NCBI GenBank assembly: GCA_020636435.1
Contig: JACJXX010000001.1
Location: 744,001-808,000 of the forward strand
Direction of reading: 5' to 3'
DNA from: Lewinellaceae bacterium
Lineage (GTDB): Bacteria; Bacteroidota; Bacteroidia; Chitinophagales; Saprospiraceae
DNA length: 64,000 bases
In this document: positions 9,908 to 18,329 of the stretch, piece by piece
Layout of the letters: every line of letters starts with the position of its first letter
How positions within the stretch are numbered: the stretch's first letter is position 1
Notes under the pieces: generated by a model
The model's input: the letters and a program-made list of their open reading frames with translations, nothing else
The model's database searches: none
Told to the model about the DNA's origin: nothing
Translations under genes and position numbers: made by a program

Positions 9908-10306
9908 TTATTCTACCGAACCCTCGATATACAGTACTTCGGCCCGTCGTTGGCCGTGGAAATACACTTTCACCTTTTTGTAGAAATACCCCAGGTCGCG
10001 GGCATCATACTCAATGGAAATGGCGCCCGTGCTGTCCGGCGGCACGACAGCGGCATCCCAGTTGGGCACCGTGCAGCCGCAGGAGGGGCGCACGTTGTCA
10101 ATGACCAGCGGCTCCCCGCTGATGTTGCGGAACCGGAAATCGTACTTCACCGGCTTTTTCTGAGGGATATCGCCGAAATCGTGCGTGTCTTCCGTGAGCC
10201 ACTCGACTTTGGAGCTTTGGGAGAGTTGGCTGCCCAACCCTATGGGCAGGGTGACTGCCAGGAAGGAAAGCGAAAAAAAAGAAAGGAGGAACAGATGGAA
10301 GTTCAT
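9908..10306 (-). CDS. DUF1573 domain-containing exported protein
   Basis: The 132-aa protein has an N-terminal hydrophobic signal sequence (about residues 1-25) followed by one DUF1573 domain. The domain has its usual features: HDFGDIPQKKPVKYDFRF, then NVRPSCGCTVPNWD with the paired cysteines, then an immunoglobulin-like tail ending YIEGSVE. DUF1573 proteins are common small exported proteins in Bacteroidota with no established biochemical role. The coding strand is opposite to the preceding regulator. A minisatellite lies directly upstream, between it and the next - strand gene. Confidence 0.85.
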   Translation of the reverse strand: MNFHLFLLSFFSLSFLAVTLPIGLGSQLSQSSKVEWLTEDTHDFGDIPQKKPVKYDFRFRNISGEPLVIDNVRPSCGCTVPNWDAAVVPPDSTGAISIEYDARDLGYFYKKVKVYFHGQRRAEVLYIEGSVE

Positions 10307-10406
10307 AATGCCTGGTTTTTATTGTTAACGTTGGCCGGGGTAAAAAAGTGTAGTGTGTTGTTTAGGCTGTACGGCCGCCGGGCAAGCCCCGTGCATTCGT
10401 ATATTC

Positions 10407-10550
10407 GTACACCCGTACACCCGTACACCCGTACACCCGTACACCCGTACACCCGTACACCGTACACCGTACACCCGTACACCCGTACACCCGTACACCG
10501 TACACCGTACACCCGTACACCGTACACCGTACACCCGTACACCGTACACC
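10407..10550. repeat. GTACACC/GTACACCC minisatellite
   Basis: About 18-20 consecutive units of 7 or 8 bp (GTACACC and GTACACCC) run between two - strand genes. Mixing of the two unit lengths makes ORFs through the array artefactual (YTRTPVHP-type repeats). Copy number is likely to vary among strains. Confidence 0.95.
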
Positions 10551-10557
10551 TCCCCCC

Positions 10558-10995
10558 CTACTCCGCCTGTTCCAGCACATCCCAGGTATGGTCAGACAGA
10601 AGTTCCACGGTGGCTATAAACCGGTAGGGCGGGTTCTCGCCCCACTCCTGCGGAGCGACCATGGAGAGTACAAAATTGCTGTTCTTTCGTTGGTAGAGGT
10701 GGTAGGCAAAACCGATGAGCGGCTCGAAGTTCATCTCAGCGGTGTAAATCTGTTCCGAGATAGCGATGCGGTTCTGTATGGCCCGGGCTTGCTGGGCCAG
10801 CAACTCGATCTGTTCTTTGATCTGGCCGAGCTGCATATCGGTTTGCTTGTACATGGCCGTCACTGCGCGCCCTTTGGCCCTGCCCTTATCCATTGGCTTG
10901 ATCTGCACTCCCCCCACGGTATGGGCGTAGGGCAGGTTGTGGGGGCTTTCGGCAATCTTATCTTTATCGATGGGGTTGATGAACTCTTCCGGCAT
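10558..10995 (-). CDS. DUF2452 domain-containing protein
   Basis: This 145-aa soluble protein has no signal peptide. It contains the DUF2452 hallmarks: INPIDKDKIAESPHNLPYAH near the N-terminus, a helical middle with QIKEQIELLAQQARAIQNRI, and FEPLIGFAYHLYQRKN toward the C-terminus. The family is widespread in Bacteroidota and uncharacterised. The stop codon abuts the minisatellite that separates it from the DUF1573 gene, so strain-to-strain repeat changes could affect co-transcription. Confidence 0.85.
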   Translation of the reverse strand: MPEEFINPIDKDKIAESPHNLPYAHTVGGVQIKPMDKGRAKGRAVTAMYKQTDMQLGQIKEQIELLAQQARAIQNRIAISEQIYTAEMNFEPLIGFAYHLYQRKNSNFVLSMVAPQEWGENPPYRFIATVELLSDHTWDVLEQAE

Positions 10996-11089
10996 GATGT
11001 TTTCCTTTTACGCTATGACGTCAAAAATCAAAAGTCATATAGAGAATTGCCGAACGGGTAGAATTGTTCATTTGAAGCAGAAGCAACAA

Positions 11090-11127
11090 AAAAAGCCGGA
11101 GCGCCCGATTCGGGGCTCCGGCTTTTT
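11090..11127 (-). terminator. Rho-independent terminator (usable in both directions)
   Basis: A perfect 13-bp stem AAAAAGCCGGAGC / GCTCCGGCTTTTT has a 12-nt loop. It starts 18 bp beyond the stop codon of the - strand coiled-coil gene, with T-runs on both strands. Confidence 0.9.
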
Positions 11128-11144
11128 ATTTCAAGACGGAAGGT

Positions 11145-12170
11145 TTACTTCAGCCGCAGCGTGGTGCTGCCGGCCAGGTAACCTTTGTTGTATACTTCGA
11201 TCTTGTAGTTGCCCTCTGCGAAGGCCTGGTTGGGAGACCACAAACCGCAAACCTGCTGCTCATCCTGGTTGTAATCTATCTCTTCAGCCTGGGTATAGCG
11301 GATTTGTTCGCCGTTGGCGTTGTTGGTAAAGATGCCGGAGCCCATTTCCTCGATGGCCAGCGTCTCGCCAAGCGGGCTGATGATGCGGATCAGGAACTGC
11401 TCGTTGCCCGGCTCCGCCACTTGATTGGCGGAAGTTTTGAAGCATACCTGAATCTGGTCGACGTTCTTGGCGCTGCTGCGGGAGACGGCCTTGCCACTCC
11501 CCTTCATTTTCATCCCGGAAGCTTCCAGGGCGTTGACCTTAATCACCGAAGCAATGTTCACTTTTTTAGCCAGGAAGGTGCGCTCCGCTTCGATGGCTTC
11601 CTTCTCGCTGGCCAGCGCGGCCTTGGAAGAAGACAGTTCCATGTTGCGGATGCGGGCGGAATCCAGGTTCGTGTTCAGCGCCATATTTTGTTCGCTGAGC
11701 TCGGTAGTGCGGGCGGTCAGCACTTCATTTTCCTGGCGCAGCTGGTTGATTTCCGCCAGGTACCCCTCGACCTGTGCGGTCAGGTTCTTGATCTCCTTGC
11801 GCGCCTGGGCCAGGTTGCGGCTGTCGCGAAGCAGGGCTTCGATGCGTTCTTTGGATCCTTTCAGTTCTGATTTCTGCTGTTCGATCAGTGCGTTGAGTTC
11901 TTCGTTGCTGCCGCGCAGCTCTTCCAGTTCGGAGAGCGACTCGTAGTATTGCTTCTCCAGTTCGGCTTTGAGTTGCTCGGACTCGTTCAACTCGTAAGTG
12001 AGGCCCTTGTTGGCGTTGTTTTTGCTTACAAGATTCGCTACCAACACCACGCAAAGGATGGCCAGCACCGCGATGGTGACGATGGCCGCTACTTTGAGTT
12101 GTTGTTGAGAGTTGTCTTGCTTGCCGGAGCCTGAATTGGTGGGTGTAGGACTTGGACTGCTAGTAGCCAT
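11145..12170 (-). CDS. Membrane-anchored coiled-coil protein of unknown function
   Basis: In the 341-aa protein, residues 1-25 are a Ser/Pro/Gln-rich cytoplasmic tail. One transmembrane helix follows (VAAIVTIAVLAILCVVLVANL). Residues about 55-215 form a long coiled coil rich in Glu, Leu and Gln. The C-terminal 120 residues are a compact beta-rich domain (QIQVCFKTSANQ, ending KGYLAGSTTLRLK). I do not recognise an enzymatic motif. Similar proteins are often annotated as chromosome-segregation-like in Bacteroidota only because of the coiled coil. It ends at a strong terminator and appears monocistronic. Confidence 0.8.
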   Translation of the reverse strand: MATSSPSPTPTNSGSGKQDNSQQQLKVAAIVTIAVLAILCVVLVANLVSKNNANKGLTYELNESEQLKAELEKQYYESLSELEELRGSNEELNALIEQQKSELKGSKERIEALLRDSRNLAQARKEIKNLTAQVEGYLAEINQLRQENEVLTARTTELSEQNMALNTNLDSARIRNMELSSSKAALASEKEAIEAERTFLAKKVNIASVIKVNALEASGMKMKGSGKAVSRSSAKNVDQIQVCFKTSANQVAEPGNEQFLIRIISPLGETLAIEEMGSGIFTNNANGEQIRYTQAEEIDYNQDEQQVCGLWSPNQAFAEGNYKIEVYNKGYLAGSTTLRLK

Positions 12171-12395
12171 AATTTTAAAAAAGTTTGTTTAGCTAAAAGT
12201 TAGTAAGATGCGTGTTTTGAGTTGCGATTTAAACGGCAGCCTGTTTGGGAAAATTGTATTTGGCAAAAATATTTTTTCCGTTCTTTCCTCATTCCGCCTG
12301 CATTCGATGCCCCATCTGCCTTTGGTTTCTGGGCTTTTTTCTTAGCTTTGGCTGTTTGAAGCCCCTGGCTTGTAAATCAGTAAAAATGCTGTACT

Positions 12396-13142
12396 ATGGC
12401 TGAAATTACCGACATCGCCAATATCCTTTTTCTGGATATTGAAACCGTTTCCGGGAAGCCGGAATTTGATGGCCTGAGCGACGACTTCCAGGAGTTGTGG
12501 AAGATCAAAGCCCGGCAACTGGCGCGCAACGCCGATGAGGAAGAACCGGATTTCGCCGCCCTGTACAAGGGCCGGGCCGCCATTTTTGCCGAGTTCGGAA
12601 AGATCGTTTGCATCTCGGTCGGCATCGTTTACCGCGATAAAGAAGACCAGCGGCTGAAGGTCCGGCTGAAATCCTTCGCCAACGAGAATGAGAAAGAACT
12701 GCTCCACGATTTCTCCCAGATGGTCTTTCAATACTACAACAATCCGAATAAACACGGCTTCTGCGGCCACAATGCCAAGGAGTTTGACATCCCCTATATA
12801 TGCCGGCGCATGATCGTCCACCAATTGCCCCTGCCCATCCCTTTCAATATTTCCGGGAAAAAACCCTGGGAAACCAACCACATCCTGGATACCATGGACA
12901 TGTGGAAGTTCGGCGACCGCAAACACTACACTTCCCTCAAATTGCTGGCCGCCGTGCTGGGCTTCCCCTCCCCTAAAGACGACATCGACGGCAGCGACGT
13001 CGGGCGCGTCTACTGGGAAGACAAAGACCTGGAACGCCTTTCTCTTTATTGCGAAAAGGACGTGCTGGCCACCATTCAGCTCTACCTGCGCTATAAATAC
13101 ATGCCGCTGCTGGAGGAAGACCAGGTGATGCATGTGAAATAA
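12396..13142 (+). CDS. Predicted 3'-5' exonuclease related to the PolB exonuclease domain
   Basis: This 248-aa protein of the DEDDy superfamily shows the ExoI motif (ILFLDIETV, Asp and Glu). The ExoII region is FCGHNAKEFDIPYICRRM. The ExoIII-like region is YCEKDVLATIQLYLRY, with the final Asp. These acidic residues bind the two metal ions used to remove nucleotides from DNA or RNA 3' ends. No polymerase domain is attached, as is usual for this stand-alone family. It is followed by tyrS on the same strand with a separate probable promoter, so cotranscription is not required. Confidence 0.88.
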   Translation: MAEITDIANILFLDIETVSGKPEFDGLSDDFQELWKIKARQLARNADEEEPDFAALYKGRAAIFAEFGKIVCISVGIVYRDKEDQRLKVRLKSFANENEKELLHDFSQMVFQYYNNPNKHGFCGHNAKEFDIPYICRRMIVHQLPLPIPFNISGKKPWETNHILDTMDMWKFGDRKHYTSLKLLAAVLGFPSPKDDIDGSDVGRVYWEDKDLERLSLYCEKDVLATIQLYLRYKYMPLLEEDQVMHVK

Positions 13143-13259
13143 ATGTGTAAACGTGTAAATGTGAACGGCTCAGGCATTGACCCAACTTTTACACCTTTAC
13201 ACTTTCGCACTTTTCCACATCCTTGCTCGCTCTCAGTTTCCAAAGCTGGCCAAAAAGAC

Positions 13260-13267
13260 TAAATTTG
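13260..13267 (+). promoter_or_regulatory. Probable tyrS promoter, -7 box
   Basis: TAAATTTG matches the Bacteroidota -7 consensus TAnnTTTG and lies 25 bp ahead of the tyrS start. A clear -33 TTTG element was not found, so the call rests on the -7 box and its position. Confidence 0.45.
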
Positions 13268-13291
13268 CGCCCGTAAAAACCCGATACCGCG

Positions 13292-14566
13292 ATGAATTTT
13301 ATCGAAGAACTCCAATGGAGAGGCATGCTGCAGGACGCCACGCCCGGCGTTGAAGAAGCCCTCGGCAAAGGAATGATGAAGGGCTACATCGGCTTTGACC
13401 CCACCGCCCCGGCCCTGACCATCGGCAACTACGTGCAGATCATGCTGCTGGACCTGTTTCAGCGCTCCGGCCACCAGCCCGTGGTGCTCATGGGCGGCGC
13501 CACCGGCCGCATCGGCGACCCTTCCGGCAAGGATGCCGAACGAGAACTAAAGACCTACGACGAACTGGACGGCAACCTGGAGCATCAGAAAAACCAGGTC
13601 CGCCAATTCCTGGAATTCGACCAGGGCGACAACCCCGCCCTGATGGTCAACAACCTGGATTTCTACCGGAACATGAACGTGCTGGACTTCCTGCGCGACG
13701 TGGGAAAGACCCTGACCGTCAATTACATGCTGTCGAAAGAGTCGGTGCAGAAACGGCTGGAAACGGGCATTTCTTTTACCGAGTTCAGCTACCAGCTGCT
13801 ACAGGCTTACGACTTCCAGGTGCTGTTCCAGCAGCACGGCGTGCGCCTGCAGATGGGCGGCTCCGACCAATGGGGCAACATCACTTCCGGAACAGAGTTC
13901 ATCCGCAAGAACCTGGGCGAGCACGCCTACGCCATGACCACCCCTTTGCTGACCAAGGCCGACGGCTCCAAATTCGGCAAATCTACCGAAGGCAACATCT
14001 GGCTGGACCCCGAGCTGACCTCCCCCTACCAGTTCTACCAGTTCTGGATCAATGCCGATGATGCGGATACGCCCAAATTTACGCGGTACTTTACCCTGAA
14101 AACGAGAGAGGAGATCGAAACCCGGGAACGGGAACTGGCCGGCAACCCGCAGGAACTCAAGCGCCTGCTGGCGGAAGAACTGACCGTCCGCGTCCACTCC
14201 GGGGAAGTCTACCGCTCGGTGCTGAAGGTCACCGAACTGCTGTTCAGCCGCCAGGCCGGCAAAGCGCAACTGCTGGATCTGGGCGAAGGCGAACTGGCTA
14301 CTGTAGCCGCGGAAATCCCCAGCTTTACCATCGATAAAAACGTTCTGGCCAATGGCGTCAACATCGTCGACCTGCTGGCGGAACACACGGCCATCGTCGC
14401 TTCCAAGGGCGACGCCCGCCGCGCCATCAAAGGCAACGCCATCAGCGTCAACAAGGATAAGATCGAGGATCACGAAGCTACCGTGAGCCACGAAGCCCTG
14501 CTGCACGGCCGCTACCTGATGGTGGAGAACGGGAAGAAGAATAAGTACATCGTGGTGGCGGAGTGA
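13292..14566 (+). CDS. tyrS: Tyrosine--tRNA ligase
   Basis: This class Ic aminoacyl-tRNA synthetase of 424 aa charges tRNA-Tyr in the cytoplasm. The Rossmann catalytic domain has the signature GFDPTAPALTIGN, in which the usual HIGH appears as TIGN. The tyrosine-binding region is MGGSDQWGNITSG and the KMSKS loop is KFGKS. The C-terminal 80 residues (VNIVDLLAEHTAIVASKGDARRAI onward) form the S4 RNA-binding domain. Length and order are normal for a bacterial TyrRS. A long hairpin repeat separates it from the convergent gene downstream. Confidence 0.97.
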   Translation: MNFIEELQWRGMLQDATPGVEEALGKGMMKGYIGFDPTAPALTIGNYVQIMLLDLFQRSGHQPVVLMGGATGRIGDPSGKDAERELKTYDELDGNLEHQKNQVRQFLEFDQGDNPALMVNNLDFYRNMNVLDFLRDVGKTLTVNYMLSKESVQKRLETGISFTEFSYQLLQAYDFQVLFQQHGVRLQMGGSDQWGNITSGTEFIRKNLGEHAYAMTTPLLTKADGSKFGKSTEGNIWLDPELTSPYQFYQFWINADDADTPKFTRYFTLKTREEIETRERELAGNPQELKRLLAEELTVRVHSGEVYRSVLKVTELLFSRQAGKAQLLDLGEGELATVAAEIPSFTIDKNVLANGVNIVDLLAEHTAIVASKGDARRAIKGNAISVNKDKIEDHEATVSHEALLHGRYLMVENGKKNKYIVVAE

Positions 14567-14570
14567 GGAT

Positions 14571-14663
14571 GGAACGCGGATTTGCGCGAATGCAACAGAT
14601 TTGCGCGGATTAGGAAACCTCCCGATCCGCGCAAATCCGTTATATCTGCGTCATCCGCGTTCC
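14571..14663. repeat. Long imperfect hairpin between convergent genes
   Basis: Arms GGAACGCGGATTTGCGCG.. and its complement ..CGCAAATCC..TCCGCGTTCC can fold into a stem of about 40 bp. Its position between tyrS (+) and a - strand gene suits a bidirectional terminator, but no T-run follows directly. It may instead be an intergenic palindromic repeat. Confidence 0.6.
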
Positions 14664-14665
14664 AT

Positions 14666-16333
14666 TCACCGCAAAACCATCACCTTCCTTACATCCATCC
14701 CGTTGACGCGCACGAAGTACACCCCTTCCTGCCAATCAGAAATATCGAGGTATTTCCGGCCACCGGTTGCCCGAAAGCGCTCCACCTGCCGCCCCATGAG
14801 GTCAAACACCTGGAAATCGGCCCAGACGCCGCCCTCCCATTCCAGCACCAGTTGGCTGGCCGCCGGGTTGGGGTATAATTTCAGTCCATAACTCGCGAAC
14901 TGCTCGTCGGCGGGCAGGATTTGCTCGCAGAAGGTGCTGTCCGGATCGAGTTCGATCCATCCCTGGCTGCTCAGGTCACGGCCCTCAAAGGCGGAAAAGT
15001 CGGAGGGGTATCGGTCCATGCGGAAGGTCAGGTTGTTGTTCTCTCCGAGCATGTCGAAACCCTGGCTGACCGGCACGCCCCCGTTCAATGGCGTTTTATA
15101 TTCCCAGACGATCTCGTTGTCCGGCGTGATCTCGAAGGAATAGCCGAAGCGGCCGACGCAGATCAGGAAATTGCCGTTGGGCAGCACCTGAATGCTGGAC
15201 AGGCCCGTGGAGTACATCATCGTCGGTTCCGGATGCTGTATGGTCAGGTCAAAGGCATTGGGGCCCCATGCCTGGCCGGCCATGGGATAGGCCCACTTGT
15301 ACATGTCAAAACCGGGATCGAAAATATTGGCGGTGGAATAGTCTTCCCCCACCTGGTTGTTGAATACCGCCAGCTTGCCGTAATAGGGGTTGGAAAAGTC
15401 CAGGAAATTGTCCACCCAGTGTATGTCGTGCTGGTAGAAAAGCGTCTGGTCTTCTTCTGTACCCGATTGGTATACTGCCGGATTGCCCCAGCGGTAGAGC
15501 AGGTCGCCGCCGCGGCCGCCAAAGCCGCCGAAACTGCCTGCGGCCTGCTCGGCAGTAGTGGTTTTATCGATGATCCAGACCTCATTAAATGTGGGCACGC
15601 TGAGGATAACCTGGGCGTTTTCGTCGTTGTAATCGATGGCGTTGGTGTGCATCCAGTCGGCTGCGCCGTCGCTGGTGTCCCAGTTGACGTCAACCCTCCA
15701 GGGGTTGTCGGCCACCACGCCGTAATTGTCTTTGGAAGGGTCAAAATCCTGGACGAGGTGGTCCCAGACGTGCCATTCCCAGACGATTTCATCGGTTTCG
15801 GGGTCGACTTCGATAACGTAGTCTGGCCAGAGTTCCCCTTCCGGAATCAGGGCGGGATCCCGGCCCGCCTGGATGGCCTCCTCCTGGGTTTTCAGCTCCC
15901 AGACGATCATCAGGATGGTGCCGTCGCCGGTCAGGGCGATGTCGTGGTGCAGGCGGTGTTGTTCATCGTTCAACTCGAAAGACCAGAGCAGGTTGTTGTC
16001 CCAGTCGCGAATCTCCACGATAGCGCCGCCGCCGCCCGCCCAGATGGGGTCGTTGACGACCGCCGCCGGGCGCTTGGTTTTAACGAGGTTGCCGTTGTTC
16101 AGCAGGTACGCGGTATTGCCGGGGCGCCACTGCGGTTCATCCTCCCAGACGTGAACGACCTCCCCGCAGTTGTCCAGCAGGTATACATTGGGCTGGTTGT
16201 GGGGATAGATCAGGTTGTAGCCGTCGTAGGCTTTGGAGGGGTTGTAGGAGAGCAGGCCCACGGTGTGAGGAGTGTCCTGAGCCATAAGATTGACAAACAG
16301 GAAGAGTAAAAATGATGTAAATAAATGCTTCAT
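14666..16333 (-). CDS. Arylsulfotransferase-like beta-propeller protein with T9SS sorting domain (copy 1)
   Basis: The 555-aa protein has a signal peptide (MKHLFTSFLLFLFVNLMAQ). Its propeller resembles the ASST/arylsulfotransferase family: NVYLLDNCGEVVHVW, LHHDIALTGDGTILMIVWE, IVWEWHVWDHLVQDFD, DWMHTNAIDYN, FYQHDIHWVDN. The conserved His residues of these motifs are the family's catalytic or sulfate-binding positions. The last 75 residues (LYPNPAASQLVLEWE ... GVYFVRVNGMDVRKVMVLR) form a type IX secretion sorting domain, so the protein should be exported to the cell surface. The exact sulfated substrate, or whether it is a sulfotransferase at all, is unknown. It is a tandem paralogue of the next gene. 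Confidence 0.82.
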   Translation of the reverse strand: MKHLFTSFLLFLFVNLMAQDTPHTVGLLSYNPSKAYDGYNLIYPHNQPNVYLLDNCGEVVHVWEDEPQWRPGNTAYLLNNGNLVKTKRPAAVVNDPIWAGGGGAIVEIRDWDNNLLWSFELNDEQHRLHHDIALTGDGTILMIVWELKTQEEAIQAGRDPALIPEGELWPDYVIEVDPETDEIVWEWHVWDHLVQDFDPSKDNYGVVADNPWRVDVNWDTSDGAADWMHTNAIDYNDENAQVILSVPTFNEVWIIDKTTTAEQAAGSFGGFGGRGGDLLYRWGNPAVYQSGTEEDQTLFYQHDIHWVDNFLDFSNPYYGKLAVFNNQVGEDYSTANIFDPGFDMYKWAYPMAGQAWGPNAFDLTIQHPEPTMMYSTGLSSIQVLPNGNFLICVGRFGYSFEITPDNEIVWEYKTPLNGGVPVSQGFDMLGENNNLTFRMDRYPSDFSAFEGRDLSSQGWIELDPDSTFCEQILPADEQFASYGLKLYPNPAASQLVLEWEGGVWADFQVFDLMGRQVERFRATGGRKYLDISDWQEGVYFVRVNGMDVRKVMVLR

Positions 16334-16487
16334 AAAGAATTGTTTTTAAGTATTCATCAGATATCCGGATCGGGTTTGGGACTGTTCAAAGTTTGGTGTT
16401 CGGCGTTCAAAGTTATCCTGAAAACCAGGCTTTTAAGACGTGACTTCGAACTTCGGACACAGAACGTTGAACACTCCCTCGGGTTTG

Positions 16488-18149
16488 TTACTTAACGATC
16501 TTCTGCACAAAATAGCCGCCGGTGCCCGGGCGCTCCACCCGCAGCATATAAAGCCCTTTCGCCCATGCCCTGGCATTCAGGCGCTGAAGCCCCGGCGCCA
16601 CCCATTCCTGCGCCATCAACTGCCCGGTGAGGCTGAACACCTGCATCCACAGGCGCTCTCCTGTTTCATTCTCCAACACCACCTCATCCCCTACCGGATT
16701 GGAAAGTACCCGTAGCCTGGCCAGTGCCTCCGGCATATAGGCCGAAGATACGGGATTACCGTAGATCACGCAATCCGATGGCAGCGGATTGAGTTCGAGC
16801 GGCCCCTGCGGGTCGAGATTTTTCCCTTCAAAGGCCGGGAAATCCGGAGGGAAGCGATAGGCCCGAAACACGTCGTTTCCGACGATGTTCGCCCCCTGGC
16901 TGACCGGGCCGGCGGCGCGAACCGGGTTGACGTACTCCCAAACCAGCCGCCCTTCGTAATCGACCTCAAACAGGTGGCCGTCCCGCCCTTCGCAGATCAG
17001 GGTATTGTCGTTGGGCAGGCGCTGAGCGCCCGATATGTTGGCGGAGAAAAAGGAGTTGGCAGGCTCCGCCCGATAGGTCCAGGAGAGGGAGCCGGGCCCG
17101 TAGGCCTGGCCGTCTTCCAGGACATACAGCCCGTTTTCATCCACAGGCGGTTCGACAATATCTATGGTAGAATAATTGCCATCCGGGCGGGCGACCCCGT
17201 TGTTAAAAACCATAAATCGCCCGGCATCGGCAAGGCCTTCTTCGATCCAGTGCACATTGTGCTGGTTGAACAGCTTCTGATCGCCGGTAGTGCCGAGGCG
17301 GTAGGAACGAGGGTTGCCCCAGCGGTAGAGGAGGTCTCCTCCTTTGCCGGATTGCCCCCCCGTATGCTCCTTTGCTTCTTCGGTAGTGGTGCTGTGGTCG
17401 ATCACCCAGAACTCGCTCAGAGAGCGGGAGCTGACTACGATCTGATCCAGAGCAGGGTTGTAATCCACCGCATTGAGATGTATCCAGTCGGCATTATTCC
17501 CGTTTCCGGTTTCAAAGTTGAGGTCCACCAGCTCGGGATGATCGGCCACTACGCCATAATTAGCCTTGGAAGCATCGAAGTCCTGGATGAGGTGGTCCCA
17601 GAGGCTCCACTGCCAGACGACATTGGCCTGGCCGGCGCCCACCGGTTCGAGTTCCACTACCCGCTCTGCCCACAGGCCGTTGTTGCCTGCCCGGTTGGGG
17701 TCGCGGCCGGCCCCGATGGCTTCCGCCCGGGAGTGCAGTTCCCAGGCAATGAGCAGGATGTTGCCGTTGGGCAGGTATTCCACGTCGTGGTGCTGGTGGT
17801 AAGTAGCGGACGAATAGTTGTAACCCCACTCCACATTGCCCTCCCAATCGATGAGCTCGATGCGGCCCCCGGAGCCTCCGCTGTTGAAGGTACTGTTGAG
17901 GCGGCCGGTGCGCAGTAGCCTGCCGTTCTCCAGCAGGTAGGCTACATTGCCCGGCCGGTAGTTGCCGGGCCAACTGTGCACTACCTCCCCGCAATTGTCG
18001 AGCAGATAAGTGCTGGTGCTGCTGTTGGGCGCCAGCAGCGTATAGCCGTTGAAGGACAGGGAGTCGTTGAGGAACAGGCCGACGGTTTGCTGGGCGGCGA
18101 GGGGAGAGCCGCCAAGTAATAACGTTATTAGTAGTAAAGATTTAGCCAT
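16488..18149 (-). CDS. Arylsulfotransferase-like beta-propeller protein with T9SS sorting domain (copy 2)
   Basis: This 553-aa paralogue of the downstream gene has the same layout. A signal peptide (MAKSLLLITLLLGGSPLAAQ) precedes a propeller with STYLLDNCGEVVHSW, HQHHDVEYLPNGNILLIAWE, VVWQWSLWDHLIQDFD and ADWIHLNAVDYN. The C-terminal sorting tail is LRVLSNPVGDEVVLENE to KGLYMLRVERPG..KIVK. Tandem duplication followed by divergence is evident. The 16334-16487 spacer holds only short GTTCAAAGTT-type repeats, with no terminator that I can see, so the two may be cotranscribed. Function is inferred from family resemblance only. Confidence 0.82.
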   Translation of the reverse strand: MAKSLLLITLLLGGSPLAAQQTVGLFLNDSLSFNGYTLLAPNSSTSTYLLDNCGEVVHSWPGNYRPGNVAYLLENGRLLRTGRLNSTFNSGGSGGRIELIDWEGNVEWGYNYSSATYHQHHDVEYLPNGNILLIAWELHSRAEAIGAGRDPNRAGNNGLWAERVVELEPVGAGQANVVWQWSLWDHLIQDFDASKANYGVVADHPELVDLNFETGNGNNADWIHLNAVDYNPALDQIVVSSRSLSEFWVIDHSTTTEEAKEHTGGQSGKGGDLLYRWGNPRSYRLGTTGDQKLFNQHNVHWIEEGLADAGRFMVFNNGVARPDGNYSTIDIVEPPVDENGLYVLEDGQAYGPGSLSWTYRAEPANSFFSANISGAQRLPNDNTLICEGRDGHLFEVDYEGRLVWEYVNPVRAAGPVSQGANIVGNDVFRAYRFPPDFPAFEGKNLDPQGPLELNPLPSDCVIYGNPVSSAYMPEALARLRVLSNPVGDEVVLENETGERLWMQVFSLTGQLMAQEWVAPGLQRLNARAWAKGLYMLRVERPGTGGYFVQKIVK

Positions 18150-18329
18150 GCTTTTATGTTCTTGAAGAGGTGGCTTTCAAAGTAGAATCTCTGATTCCTC
18201 CCCTACCCCCTCCTTGAGGGGGATAAACTGCTTTGAATAATTGCGCAACTTACTTTTTCCCGGCGAGAATTGGAAGCAATACCCAATATAGCCCATACTT
18301 TCCTTATCTTGCCTTCAAAGAAAAACACA

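Noticed and set aside
10303..10627. Open frames made of YTRTPVHP-type repeats through the minisatellite
   Set aside because: All six frames are open through GTACACC repeats, so they are low-complexity artefacts with no family resemblance.
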